Positions 8,744-16,808 of a stretch of 64,000 nt of DNA are shown in pieces. The notes below the pieces were generated by a model. The model made no database searches, was not told the DNA's origin, and saw only the letters and a list, made by a program, of their open reading frames with translations. The first letter of the stretch is position 1. Every line of letters starts with the position of its first letter. This DNA is from Bradyrhizobium sp. ISRA430 (GTDB lineage Bacteria; Pseudomonadota; Alphaproteobacteria; Rhizobiales; Xanthobacteraceae): the NCBI RefSeq assembly GCF_029909975.1, contig NZ_CP094516.1, forward strand, positions 5,022,001-5,086,000, read 5' to 3'. The position numbers were made by a program, and so were the translations under genes.

Positions 8744-9964
8744 TCAGGCCGGGGTGATCGTGACCGGCAGGCTGTCGAGCCCGCGCAGCGTGTTGTTGAA
8801 GCGGCGTTTCGGCTCGCCGGTGATCTCGATCCCCGCGATGCGCCGGGCCAGCGCGGTCAGCATCACCTCCCCCTCGAGGCGGGCGACGAGTTGGCCGACG
8901 CACATGTGGATGCCCGAGCCGAAGCCGACATGGCCTGAGGTGCGGCGGGTGATGTCATAGCTGTCGGGCTTGTCCCAGCGCCGCGGATCGCGATTGGCGG
9001 CGGCGAGGAACATCAGCACCTTCTCGCCCTCGCCGATGGTCGCGCCGGAGAGCTCGACCTGCCGCGTCGTGGTGCGGAAGAAGGTCTGCACCGGACTTTC
9101 GAACCGGACCGCCTCCTCGAAGGCGTTGCGCGCGAGCGAGAGATCGTCGCGCAGGCGCTGCCATTGATCGGGGAAACGCGCGAGGCAATACACTGCGGCG
9201 CCGATGCCGTTGACGGTGGTGTCGAGACCGGCCGACAGCAGCGAGCGCACCAAGAGCGGCGCCTCGGTGGCCGCAATCTCGCCCTCGTCAACGCGGGCAT
9301 GAATACAGGCGCCAAACCCGCCGGGTGCGAGATTCTCGCGCTGACACTGCTCGGCGACATAGGCCTGGTGCGGCGCCGAGCGCGCGATCGCCTCCTGGCG
9401 GAGCTGGTTGGGCGGGCCGAAGGCGTTGAACACCACGCTCGCATAGGGAATGAGGTGCTCGCGGCCGTCCGGCTTCAAGCCCAGCGCATCCGGGAAGATC
9501 GAGAGCGGATAGGCTTCGGCAAGGTCCGCGATCGCATCAAAGCTGCGCTTCTCGAGCAGCGCGTCCACCCGTTCCTCTGCCGCTGCGGTAAAGCGGTCGC
9601 GTACCTGCTTCATCACGGTCGGCGACAGTACCTTTGACAGCACGGCGCGGGTGCGGGTGTGCGCGGGCGGATCGGCCTCGAGGATCAGGCTCGGCGGCCG
9701 CCATGGCGTCTCCTTCTTGAAGTCGCTAAGGCCGACGCCCCGGCTGGAGCAGAACGTCGCGGGATCGTTCAGGATGGCATGGACCTCGGCATAGCGCGCC
9801 ACGCCGTAGACGTTCCACTTGTCGAGATAGACGACGGGCCCGGCCTCCCGCAGCACTTCGTGCGTGGGATAGGGGTCGGCAAAAAAATTCATTGCGAAGG
9901 GATCGACGTCGAGATGCGGAACGGCCGTTGGGCCGGCAGATACAGGGGAGCCGGATGCACTCAT
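8744..9964 (-). CDS. CYP199A: Cytochrome P450 of the CYP199A family (para-substituted benzoate O-demethylase)
   Basis: A 406-residue soluble P450. The haem-ligand loop FGSGIHMCVG places the thiolate at C355. The I-helix oxygen-activation motif is SAGLDTT (244-250), and the ExxR motif is EEAVR around 283-287. Long stretches such as VVYLDKWNVYGVARYAEV and FCSSRGVGLSDFKKE match what is known of CYP199A2/A4, which demethylate 4-methoxybenzoate to 4-hydroxybenzoate and accept related acids. The ferredoxin gene follows by 12 bases. A MarR-family regulator is divergently encoded 83 bases away and may control it. Family assignment is strong; the exact substrate here is inferred. Confidence 0.93.
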   Translation of the reverse strand: MSASGSPVSAGPTAVPHLDVDPFAMNFFADPYPTHEVLREAGPVVYLDKWNVYGVARYAEVHAILNDPATFCSSRGVGLSDFKKETPWRPPSLILEADPPAHTRTRAVLSKVLSPTVMKQVRDRFTAAAEERVDALLEKRSFDAIADLAEAYPLSIFPDALGLKPDGREHLIPYASVVFNAFGPPNQLRQEAIARSAPHQAYVAEQCQRENLAPGGFGACIHARVDEGEIAATEAPLLVRSLLSAGLDTTVNGIGAAVYCLARFPDQWQRLRDDLSLARNAFEEAVRFESPVQTFFRTTTRQVELSGATIGEGEKVLMFLAAANRDPRRWDKPDSYDITRRTSGHVGFGSGIHMCVGQLVARLEGEVMLTALARRIAGIEITGEPKRRFNNTLRGLDSLPVTITPA

Positions 9965-10047
9965 TGAAGTCCTCCCTCATTTTGATCTTGTGAAACGCGA
10001 GCGCATGTCCTTAGGTCTCCGGGCACGCCGAAAGTCCAAAGCCCGAC

Positions 10048-10554
10048 ATGCCTCCGCCTTCGACCAGAACCCGACAGAAGCCTGCGGCCTCCGAAGCCGG
10101 ACCGACGCTCGACCTCGACCGTTATGTCCCGGCCTTCATCACCTTCATCGCCAATAAGCTGTCGAACAGCGCGACCGCGTTCTATCAGCGGCAGTTCGGC
10201 GTCAACGTCACGGAATGGCGGATCATGTCGCTGCTTGCGATCGAGCCCGGCATTCCGGCCTCGCGCATCTGCCACGTCATCGGCTTCGACAAAGGGCCGG
10301 TCAGCCGGACGCTGGCGGGCCTCGAGAAGCGCGGGCTGGTAGCGATCCGCACCGACCCCAACGACGGCCGGACCCATTCGATCTCGCTCACGGCGAGGGG
10401 CCGCACCACCCACGACAAGGTGATCGTCGCCGCGTTCGAGCGCGAGCGGCGCCTGTTGTCCTGCCTCAGCAAGGACGAGCGCGAGGTGCTGATCGACCTG
10501 CTGCGCCGGCTGCACGAGAATCTCGGCGCCGTGACGGCCGGCACCGACGCCTGA
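10048..10554 (+). CDS. MarR family transcriptional regulator
   Basis: A 168-residue regulator. After a basic N-terminal tail of about 25 residues comes the MarR winged-helix core: FITFIANKLSNSATAFYQ (dimer helix), TEWRIMSLLAI, the recognition region CHVIGFDKGPVSRTLAGLE, and the wing RTDPNDGRTHSISLT. It is divergent from the CYP199A gene, so control of the P450-ferredoxin-binding protein transcript by an aromatic ligand is the simplest reading. No strong palindrome was found in the 83-base divergent gap. A TTGCCTAGGCAA palindrome does lie 144 bases downstream of this gene. Confidence 0.88.
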   Translation: MPPPSTRTRQKPAASEAGPTLDLDRYVPAFITFIANKLSNSATAFYQRQFGVNVTEWRIMSLLAIEPGIPASRICHVIGFDKGPVSRTLAGLEKRGLVAIRTDPNDGRTHSISLTARGRTTHDKVIVAAFERERRLLSCLSKDEREVLIDLLRRLHENLGAVTAGTDA

Positions 10555-10697
10555 CACGCCGCGTCGCACGCGCGATCCGTCCTCGGGCGCGCAGCGGCGT
10601 TTGCCGACGGCGCCATTCCTGCCGAGCATGTTTCCTCCAGATCAGCCGCAGCGGTTCGCCCGCCGTCATCCTTGTTTGGAACGGTTCGCACAAATTA

Positions 10698-10711
10698 GTT
10701 GCCTAGGCAAC
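10698..10711. promoter_or_regulatory. Perfect 14-bp palindrome, MarR-operator-like
   Basis: GTTGCCTAGGCAAC is a perfect dyad. TTGCCTAGGCAA-type dyads resemble operators of MarR-family proteins. It lies in the 490-base gap between the plus-strand marR gene (ends 10554) and the minus-strand ligase gene (ends 11046), where neither strand has a credible gene start. It may be an orphan operator, a remnant of a lost gene, or a promoter for an untranslated RNA. Confidence 0.4.
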
Positions 10712-10768
10712 AAAAGATTTGAGACCGAGAATGCGGCAGGTTGGCTGGCCTATTTGGCAGGCTACCTC

Positions 10769-10806
10769 ACTCCCTCTCCCCGTCCTTACGGGGAGAATGA
10801 GGGTGG
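10769..10806. repeat. Short palindromic repeat fragment (CTCTCCCCG type)
   Basis: CCCTCTCCCCGTCCTTACGG followed by GGAGAATGAGGGTG forms a short hairpin related to the 3037-3185 element. It is one of two repeats in the 490-base gap 10555-11045. Confidence 0.5.
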
Positions 10807-10848
10807 GCTGCTTCAGCATCCATCGAGGTCGAGCACGCGCCCACTCTC

Positions 10849-10928
10849 CGTCATTGCGATGGCAGCGAAGCAATCCGGAGTCTTTCCGCAGAGGGATTCT
10901 GGATTGCTTCGCTGCGCTCGCAATGACG
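10849..10928. repeat. REP-like hairpin (GTCATTGCGA...TCGCAATGAC family), copy 1
   Basis: The arms CGTCATTGCGATGGCAGCGA and the closing GCTTCGCTGCGCTCGCAATG pair over most of their length and enclose a GATTCTGGATTGC-type core. Closely similar elements occur at 25099-25178, 37547-37632 and 41646-41725. Confidence 0.85.
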
Positions 10929-11045
10929 ATGTGGAACGAATGCATATAAGAGGCGTCTACTGCTCTCGTGTCCCGGACGCGGCGCGGCATGAAATGATGC
11001 GCTGCGTCGCGTCCGGGGCACGAGCGCTCCGTAAAGCCGGCGTGT

Positions 11046-12905
11046 TCAACCGGCGCAACCAATCCACTCCGCCGACGCATCACCGTTCAGCCGCGCGACC
11101 GCATCGGCGCGGCGCGTCAGCACGGCGCGCTGGTTGATGTAGCCCTTGTCGGTGATCTCGCCGCCGTCGACCGACGGCGGCTCGGCGAGCAGAAGCGCCC
11201 GCGTCGCATGGCCGGAGGAGTTGGCGCTCTGCTGTTTCAGCTTGGCCAGCCCCTGCGCGATCGCGGTCCTGACCTTGTCGTGCGCGAGCACATCGTTGAC
11301 GCCTGCCGTCTCGGCAAGACCGGCATGGACGCGGCAGGCAGCCAGGTTCGGGAAGACCAGGAATGTCACCTCGTCACCGCCGTGGCCGGCAACGACGATG
11401 TCTTGCGCAAGCGGCGCCAGCGCGGCGATGCCGGCGACGCGCAGCGTGCCGACGCTGACCCAGGTGCCCGAATTGAGCTTGAAGTCCTCCGCGACGCGGC
11501 CGTCGAAGAACAGGCCGCGCTCCGGCCGCTCCGGATCGGCAAACTTCACGGCATCGCCGATGAGATAGAAGCCCTCTTCGTCAAAGGCCTGCTTCGTCAG
11601 CTCCGGCGCCTTCCAATAGCCCGGCGTGACGTTGGGTCCGCGCACGCGCACCTCGAGCTTGTCGCCGGAGGCGACGAGCTTCAGCTCGGTCCCGGGGATC
11701 GGCACGCCGATATTGCCGGAGCGCTCGGCGAGGAAATGGCAGTCGGTCGCGAGTGGCGAGGTTTCAGTCGAGCCCCAGGCGGAAACCATCGGCAGCGGGC
11801 GGCCGACCGTCTCCACCGAAAGCTGCGCGAGCGCGTCCCAGAGATTCTGCGGCAGCGCCGCGCCGGCGTAGAAGGCGAACTTCACCTCGCCGAAGAAGCG
11901 GCGGCGCAACGCCTCGTCGCTGCGCAGCGCCGCGATCAGCATGTCGAAGCCACGCGGAACGTTGAAATAGACCGTCGGCATCACGCTTTTCAAGTTGGCT
12001 AGCGACGTCGCAAAGAGCCCCGGCGCGGGCTTGCCGCCGTCGATATAGAGCGAGCCGCCGTTGCGCAGCACGAGGTTGAAATTGTGGTTGGCGCCGAAGG
12101 TGTGGCTCCAGGGCAGCCAATCGAGGATGACGAGATCACCGCGGCCCTGCGCGAGAAAGGTCCAGGTCTGCGCCTTGGCCTCCTGGCTGGAGGTCAGCAT
12201 GCGCTGGGTGTTGATGACGGCCTTGGGCGTGCCGGTCGAGCCGGAGGTGAACAGGAATTTTGCGATCGTATTCGGCGTCACCGTCGCGAATGCGCTTGCG
12301 ACGTCGGGCGTCTCCGGCGTGGCTGCGATGGCGCGGAACGCACGCGCATCGGTGTCATCGGCGTTACTACTGATGACCTGCGCCTGATGCAGCGACTTGA
12401 TCGCGGCGAGCGCCGCGGCGAACGGTTTTGTGGCGGCGACATAGATCGCGCCGGGCTCGAGCAGCGCGATCATGCTCTTCAGCTTGTCGAAATCTCGGGA
12501 CATCAGCGAATAGGCCGGCGAGATCGCGGCCGAGGGCACGCCGACGTGCTGGGCAGCCAGCGCGAGCAGCGCGTGATCGATGCTGTTGTCGGAGAGGATG
12601 ACGACGGGGCGCTCTGCGCTCAGACCCTGCGCCAGGATCCAGGACGCGACGGCACGTACCTGCCGTAGTGCCTGCGCATAGGTGACGGTGGTCCAGGGCG
12701 CTTCGACATTGCCGCGCTCGGCGAGGAAGACCCTGTCGGGCGTCTGCCGTGCCCAATGCTCCAGCCAGTCGCCGATGCAGCGCGCGCTCTCACGCAGCCG
12801 CTCCGGCGAGCGCAGCACGATGGTGCCGTCGGCGCGATGCTCGGCGACGGTCGACGGCGTTGCGAACAGGCTGGAAGCATCACCGCGTGCGGCGGGCGTG
12901 GTCAT
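11046..12905 (-). CDS. fcs: Feruloyl-CoA synthetase-like acyl-CoA ligase (AMP-forming)
   Basis: A 619-residue ANL-superfamily ligase that adenylates an aromatic acid and transfers it to CoA. The P-loop-like motif FTSGSTGTPK is at about 220-229. A later core motif, AWGSTETSPLAT, is near 390. The GDAVKFADPE and RGLFFDGRVAEDFKLNSGTW segments (about 470-500) are characteristic of feruloyl-CoA synthases, which carry a modified hinge and lack the usual GRxKE wording. It is divergent from a MarR-type gene with a perfect inverted repeat between them, the arrangement known for hydroxycinnamate (ferulate, p-coumarate) regulators. No enoyl-CoA hydratase or vanillin dehydrogenase gene is adjacent, so the rest of the pathway lies elsewhere. 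Confidence 0.82.
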   Translation of the reverse strand: MTTPAARGDASSLFATPSTVAEHRADGTIVLRSPERLRESARCIGDWLEHWARQTPDRVFLAERGNVEAPWTTVTYAQALRQVRAVASWILAQGLSAERPVVILSDNSIDHALLALAAQHVGVPSAAISPAYSLMSRDFDKLKSMIALLEPGAIYVAATKPFAAALAAIKSLHQAQVISSNADDTDARAFRAIAATPETPDVASAFATVTPNTIAKFLFTSGSTGTPKAVINTQRMLTSSQEAKAQTWTFLAQGRGDLVILDWLPWSHTFGANHNFNLVLRNGGSLYIDGGKPAPGLFATSLANLKSVMPTVYFNVPRGFDMLIAALRSDEALRRRFFGEVKFAFYAGAALPQNLWDALAQLSVETVGRPLPMVSAWGSTETSPLATDCHFLAERSGNIGVPIPGTELKLVASGDKLEVRVRGPNVTPGYWKAPELTKQAFDEEGFYLIGDAVKFADPERPERGLFFDGRVAEDFKLNSGTWVSVGTLRVAGIAALAPLAQDIVVAGHGGDEVTFLVFPNLAACRVHAGLAETAGVNDVLAHDKVRTAIAQGLAKLKQQSANSSGHATRALLLAEPPSVDGGEITDKGYINQRAVLTRRADAVARLNGDASAEWIGCAG

Positions 12906-12986
12906 CGTTTCCTCCTCGCCCGGTCGAATGCCGGGACCGGCCGCAGCCTCGTTCCGGACTGCTTGACCGTAATGTTGAGCACGGCA

Positions 12987-13007
12987 ATTGTTGTCGTCAA
13001 CAACAAT
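12987..13007. promoter_or_regulatory. Palindromic operator between fcs and marR
   Basis: A perfect inverted repeat ATTGTTGT-N5-ACAACAAT lies in the 155-base divergent gap, 81 bases before the fcs start and 53 bases before the marR start. Size, symmetry and position fit a MarR-dimer operator controlling both genes. Confidence 0.65.
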
Positions 13008-13060
13008 CTTTCGCTGCGCTTGCCGCCGCGCTACAAGGATGCGAAGGCAGGAGACACGAT

Positions 13061-13567
13061 GTGACAGCCAGCGTAGCCCGAACCGACGGCCGCACCTCCC
13101 CGCGCAAACGAGCCGGCAACGGCGCAGCGCGTCCCGATGTCGCGGACGAGGTCGGCCTCGATGCGCTGGTCGGCCACGCCGGCTATGCCGTGCGGCGCTT
13201 CCAGATCTGGATCTTCCAGGATTTCATCAAGACGCTTGCCAATGTCGACATCCGCCCGACGCAGTATTCGGTGATGACCATCATCGGTGCCAATCCCGGC
13301 CTCTCCCAGATGGCCGTCGCAAAACGGCTCGGCATCGAGCGCGCCCGGCTCGTGCATCTGCTCGACAGCCTTGAATCCCGCAGGCTGGTAAAGCGGATCA
13401 AGTCGAAGACGGACCGACGCTCGCATGCGCTGCATCTCACCGCGCAAGGCGAGACGGCGCTGGCGAAATTCAAACGGCTTGCCGCCGAACATGAGCGGCA
13501 CGTCGAGGCGAAGATCGGCAAGGAGAACCGGGAGCACCTGCTCCGGATCCTCGCCTGCTTCACCTGA
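13061..13567 (+). CDS. MarR family transcriptional regulator, probable hydroxycinnamate-responsive repressor of fcs
   Basis: A 168-residue MarR protein starting at a GTG preceded by GCAGGAG; the frame is open further upstream but that part has no sensible sequence. After about 40 residues comes the core: RRFQIWIFQDFIKTL (dimer helix), TQYSVMTII, AVAKRLGIERARLVHLLDSL (recognition helix) and KSKTDRRSHALHLT (wing). It is divergent from fcs and shares the operator at 12987-13007. Repression relieved by the CoA thioester or the free acid is usual for such pairs (FerC, CouR) and is inferred here. Confidence 0.85.
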   Translation: MTASVARTDGRTSPRKRAGNGAARPDVADEVGLDALVGHAGYAVRRFQIWIFQDFIKTLANVDIRPTQYSVMTIIGANPGLSQMAVAKRLGIERARLVHLLDSLESRRLVKRIKSKTDRRSHALHLTAQGETALAKFKRLAAEHERHVEAKIGKENREHLLRILACFT

Positions 13568-13593
13568 TCCTCCCTGCCCAGGATTTGGGCAGA

Positions 13594-13609
13594 TGCCCCT
13601 ATTGGGGCG
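13594..13609. promoter_or_regulatory. Possible NtrC-type upstream site
   Basis: TGCCCC-TATT-GGGGCG is an inverted repeat about 100 bases upstream of the sigma-54 promoter of atzF, a usual distance for an enhancer site. It resembles the NtrC consensus TGCACC-N5-GGTGCA but is one base shorter. It could instead be part of a terminator for the marR gene ending at 13567. Confidence 0.3.
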
Positions 13610-13705
13610 CGGACGCGGCGGCCCTTTGGCCATCGAAATACCGACTAAGCGCATGATAATTCGATAATATCCGGAGCACCTATCCTTCCCGGCTGCTGTA
13701 CACAA

Positions 13706-13721
13706 TGGCACATCGCTTGCT
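13706..13721 (+). promoter_or_regulatory. Sigma-54 (RpoN) promoter of atzF
   Basis: TGGCACATCGCTTGCT matches the -24/-12 consensus TGGCAC-N5-TTGC with the invariant GG and GC ten bases apart. It lies 38 bases before the atzF ATG. A second site, pointing at the transporter/atzGEH array, is at 24819-24833. Confidence 0.8.
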
Positions 13722-13759
13722 TCAATCGGGCGAAGACAAATTGCCGGAGTTTTGTCGCC

Positions 13760-15568
13760 ATGGGGGCGGAACAGCCTGAAACGATCGCCGCGATTGTGGC
13801 CGCGCATCGCGCGGGCACGCTGACGCCGGCGCAAACGGTCGCGCGCAGCTATCGGCGCATTCGCGACCATGACGATCCCGCGGTCTTCATCGGCCTGCGC
13901 GACGAGGCGGATGCGATCGCCGAAGCCGAGAAGCTTGCCGCACGAAGGGACGCAGCGCACCTGCCGCTCTACGGCGTGCCGGTCGCGGTGAAGGACAATA
14001 TCGACGCGCAGGGCTTTGCGACCACCGCGGCCTGCCCGGCTTTCTCCTACATGCCGGGGCATGACTCCACCGCGGTGGAGCGCCTGCGTGCCGCTGGCGC
14101 CATCGTCATCGGCAAGACCAACCTCGACCAGTTCGCAACCGGTCTCGTCGGCGTGCGCTCGCCCTATGGCATCCCCAGAAATTCGATCCGCGACGATCTC
14201 ATTCCCGGTGGCTCGAGCTCGGGATCGGCGACCGCCGTCGGCGCGGGGCTGGTGCCGCTGTCGCTCGGCACCGATACCGCGGGCTCAGGCCGCGTGCCGG
14301 CGATGCTCAACAACATCGTCGGGCTGAAGCCGAGCCTCGGCATGATCTCGACCGCGGGCGTTGTGCCGGCCTGCCGCACGCTCGACTGCGTCTCGGTGTT
14401 CGCGCTGACCGTCGACGATGCCGCACTCGCGCTTTCGGTGATGGCGGGGCCCGATCAGGCCGATCCGTTCTCGCGCGACAGGCCGCTGGGCGCGCTCACG
14501 CCGTTCCCGGCGAACTTGCGGCTCGGCGTACCACGCAACGGACAGTTGATCTTCTTCGGCGACAAGAAGGCGGAGGCCGCCTACGGCGAGGCACTTGAGC
14601 GCTGGACCGCGCTCGGCGCGACCCTGGTCGAGTTCGATCTCGAGCCGTTCTACGAGACGGCGCGGCTACTCTATGAAGGACCATGGGTCGCCGAGCGCTA
14701 TCTCGTGATCCGCAACCTGCTGGCGTCCGCACCGGATGCGATCCATCCGGTGACGCGGGAGATCACCGCGGCCGGCGCGCGGCTGACGGCGGCGGAGACC
14801 TTCTCCGCGTTCTACCGCCTGCAGGGCTTGCGCAGGATCACCGAGCGCACCTTCGTCAATCTGGACGCGCTGGTGCTGCCGACGGCGCCGACGGTCTATT
14901 CGACCGCGCAGGTGCTGGCCAATCCGATCGAGCTCAACAGCCGGCTCGGCACCTACACCAATTTCGTCAACCTGCTCGACCTCTGCGGCCTCGCGGTGCC
15001 GGCATCGATGCGGTCCGACGGCGCGCCGTTCGGCATCACCCTGCTTGCACCGGCTGGCCGCGATGCGCTGCTCGCCAGCATCGGCCGCGTTTTCCATGCC
15101 GATACCAAGCTGAGCGTCGGCGCAAAGGGCGTTGCGCACCCACCGCTCGCTCAGCCATCCGCAAGCACGAGCGATGAGATTCCGATCGCGGTGATTGGCG
15201 CGCATCTCTCCGGCATGGCGCTGAACGGCGAATTGAAGGCCTTGAACGGACGCCTGATCGAGGCGACCAAGACTGCGCCGGACTACAAGCTCTATGCGCT
15301 CCAGACCACGCCGCCGAAGCCCGGCATGCTGCGTGTCGAAGCCGGCAAAGGCGCCGCGATCCAGCTCGAGATCTGGTCGCTGTCGGCATCCGCCTTCGGC
15401 AAATTCGTCAACGCGATTCCCGCGCCGCTGTCGATCGGCACGGTGCGCCTCGCCGATGGCCGCAGCGTGAAAGGCTTTATCGTGGAGCCCGAAGTGCTCG
15501 GCGATGCGCGCGACATCACCGCCTATGGCGGCTGGCGCGCGTATATGGCGGAGAGGGCGACGGCGTAG
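13760..15568 (+). CDS. atzF: Allophanate hydrolase
   Basis: A 602-residue cytoplasmic amidase-signature enzyme that splits allophanate, the last step of cyanuric acid, biuret or urea-carboxylase pathways, to give ammonia and CO2. The Ser-cisSer-Lys triad is readable as K78 (VAVKDN), S152 in GGSSSGSA (150-157) and S176 (DTAGSGR), with the same spacing as in AtzF. Residues from about 473 to 602 are the separate C-terminal domain (IPIAVIGAHLSGMALNGEL), found in allophanate hydrolases but not in ordinary amidases. It faces the minus-strand gntR-atzHEG array. A near-consensus sigma-54 promoter at 13706 points to nitrogen-limitation control. No urea carboxylase gene is adjacent. Confidence 0.93.
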   Translation: MGAEQPETIAAIVAAHRAGTLTPAQTVARSYRRIRDHDDPAVFIGLRDEADAIAEAEKLAARRDAAHLPLYGVPVAVKDNIDAQGFATTAACPAFSYMPGHDSTAVERLRAAGAIVIGKTNLDQFATGLVGVRSPYGIPRNSIRDDLIPGGSSSGSATAVGAGLVPLSLGTDTAGSGRVPAMLNNIVGLKPSLGMISTAGVVPACRTLDCVSVFALTVDDAALALSVMAGPDQADPFSRDRPLGALTPFPANLRLGVPRNGQLIFFGDKKAEAAYGEALERWTALGATLVEFDLEPFYETARLLYEGPWVAERYLVIRNLLASAPDAIHPVTREITAAGARLTAAETFSAFYRLQGLRRITERTFVNLDALVLPTAPTVYSTAQVLANPIELNSRLGTYTNFVNLLDLCGLAVPASMRSDGAPFGITLLAPAGRDALLASIGRVFHADTKLSVGAKGVAHPPLAQPSASTSDEIPIAVIGAHLSGMALNGELKALNGRLIEATKTAPDYKLYALQTTPPKPGMLRVEAGKGAAIQLEIWSLSASAFGKFVNAIPAPLSIGTVRLADGRSVKGFIVEPEVLGDARDITAYGGWRAYMAERATA

Positions 15569-15575
15569 CTTTTGC

Positions 15576-15658
15576 AGGGTGGGCAAAGCGAAGCGTGCCC
15601 AGCATGGTGTCGCGAGAGAGATGGTGGGCACGGCGCTTCGCGCCTTTGCGCACCCTAC
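15576..15658. repeat. Palindromic repeat (GGGTGGGCAAAGCGAAGCG family)
   Basis: The arms AGGGTGGGCAAAGCGAAGCG and the complementary CGCTTCGCGCCTTTGCGCAC close on each other around a GTGTCGCGAGAGAGATGG core. It lies between the convergent atzF and gntR genes and may end transcription from both. Confidence 0.7.
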
Positions 15659-15687
15659 GACAGCGAATGTGTGCCACCGTCGTCGCG

Positions 15688-16410
15688 CTACACCGACACC
15701 GCGTAGATCTCGTATTCTCCACGCACCAGCTCGATATGCGCGCGCATGGCGGCGGCGGCGGCCTGCTTGTCGCCGCGCATGATGGCGACGACGACGCGGT
15801 CGTGCTCGGCTTGGGACTTGGCCAGACGCCCGAGGTTGCGGAACTGGGCGCGGCGGAACGGCTGCACGCGGACGCGGGTGGCCAGCGTGATCTCGGCGAT
15901 GTAGCCGTTCTGCGAGCCGGCATAGATCGCGTTGTGGAAGCGCTCGTTGACCTCGTGGAAGCGTTCGGGATTGCCGGCGTAGCTCAGGACCCGGAGTTCC
16001 TCGTGGATGGCCTCGAGGCCATGACGCTCGGCCGCGGACATGCGTTCGGCGGCAAGCCCGGCGCACAGCGCCTCGAGCTCGGCCATCGCCTCGAACATGC
16101 TGGTCAGCCGTTCGATCGAGGGCTGCGCCACGACCGCGCCGCGATGGGCGCGGGCCTCGACGAGGCCGCTGGCCACGAGCTGGCGCAACGCTTCCCGCAC
16201 CGGCGTGCGCGAAACGCTGAAGCGGCGCGCGATATCGGTCTCATCCAGCGGCGCGCCGGGAGCCAAAGCTCCGCGCACGATCTCGTCGGCGAGCTGCAGC
16301 CGCAGCTCCTCGGCGCGCGTGACCTTGTGCACGGTCGGGTGCGGCCGGTCGACACGCGGCACGACCGGCTCGGTCGGCAATGTCCCAGGCGGGAGGTCGT
16401 CGAGCGTCAT
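15688..16410 (-). CDS. GntR family (FCD type) transcriptional regulator
   Basis: A 240-residue regulator from the ATG at 16410, four bases after the atzH stop; an upstream in-frame ATG at 16449 would overlap atzH. The N-terminal winged helix contains DETDIARRFSVSRTPVREAL (about 54-73), the GntR recognition region. The C-terminal FCD ligand domain has the metal-site pattern around HEVNERFHNAIYAGS and the late H of MRAHIELV. It is the last gene of the minus-strand array and probably senses a pathway intermediate. GntR proteins of this class often regulate neighbouring amidase and ABC-transport genes. Confidence 0.87.
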   Translation of the reverse strand: MTLDDLPPGTLPTEPVVPRVDRPHPTVHKVTRAEELRLQLADEIVRGALAPGAPLDETDIARRFSVSRTPVREALRQLVASGLVEARAHRGAVVAQPSIERLTSMFEAMAELEALCAGLAAERMSAAERHGLEAIHEELRVLSYAGNPERFHEVNERFHNAIYAGSQNGYIAEITLATRVRVQPFRRAQFRNLGRLAKSQAEHDRVVVAIMRGDKQAAAAAMRAHIELVRGEYEIYAVSV

Positions 16411-16414
16411 GCGA

Positions 16415-16807
16415 TCACGCCTCTTTCGGCTCGTCGATGATGCTGACATGGGCAGCTACGACGCGCCAGCCCTCCGGGAAGCGAATCCAGGTCTGCATCT
16501 GCCGGCCGACCTTGCCGGGCGCGGTGTCGCGATAGAACAGGGTGGAGGCGACCGCGGTGTCGCGGCCATAGCTGGTGATGACGGTTTTGGCGGTGCGGCG
16601 GTTGAGGCCGACCGGCGAGCGCGCGGCGCGGAAGCCGGAGATCGCCTCATAGCCGTAGAGGTTTTCGCCGATGCCGTAGCGCAGCGTGCGGGGATCGTTG
16701 CGAAAGAGCTCGCCGAGCACGGCGACGTCGTTGCTGACCAGCGCCGTCTCGTAACGCTCGAACGCGGCTTTGACTTCCGCGACCACGTCGGGAAGATCGA
16801 TCTCCAT
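16415..16807 (-). CDS. atzH: AtzH-like protein (DUF3225, SnoaL fold), probable 1-carboxybiuret decarboxylase
   Basis: A 130-residue single-domain SnoaL/NTF2-like protein. The sequence [20 protein letters not shown], then [16 protein letters not shown] and [13 protein letters not shown], is typical of AtzH/DUF3225 proteins that sit beside AtzE-type amidases. AtzH of Pseudomonas sp. ADP removes CO2 from 1-carboxybiuret. It starts one base after the atzE stop and lies four bases before gntR, so it is translationally linked. The family match and context are strong; the enzymatic role here is by homology. Confidence 0.82.
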   Translation of the reverse strand: MEIDLPDVVAEVKAAFERYETALVSNDVAVLGELFRNDPRTLRYGIGENLYGYEAISGFRAARSPVGLNRRTAKTVITSYGRDTAVASTLFYRDTAPGKVGRQMQTWIRFPEGWRVVAAHVSIIDEPKEA

Positions 16808-16808
16808 T

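Noticed and set aside
12749..13060. Extended N-terminus of the MarR protein overlapping fcs
   Set aside because: The added 104 residues are Arg/Ser rich and overlap the divergent fcs start and the operator; GTG at 13061 with GCAGGAG gives a normal MarR length.
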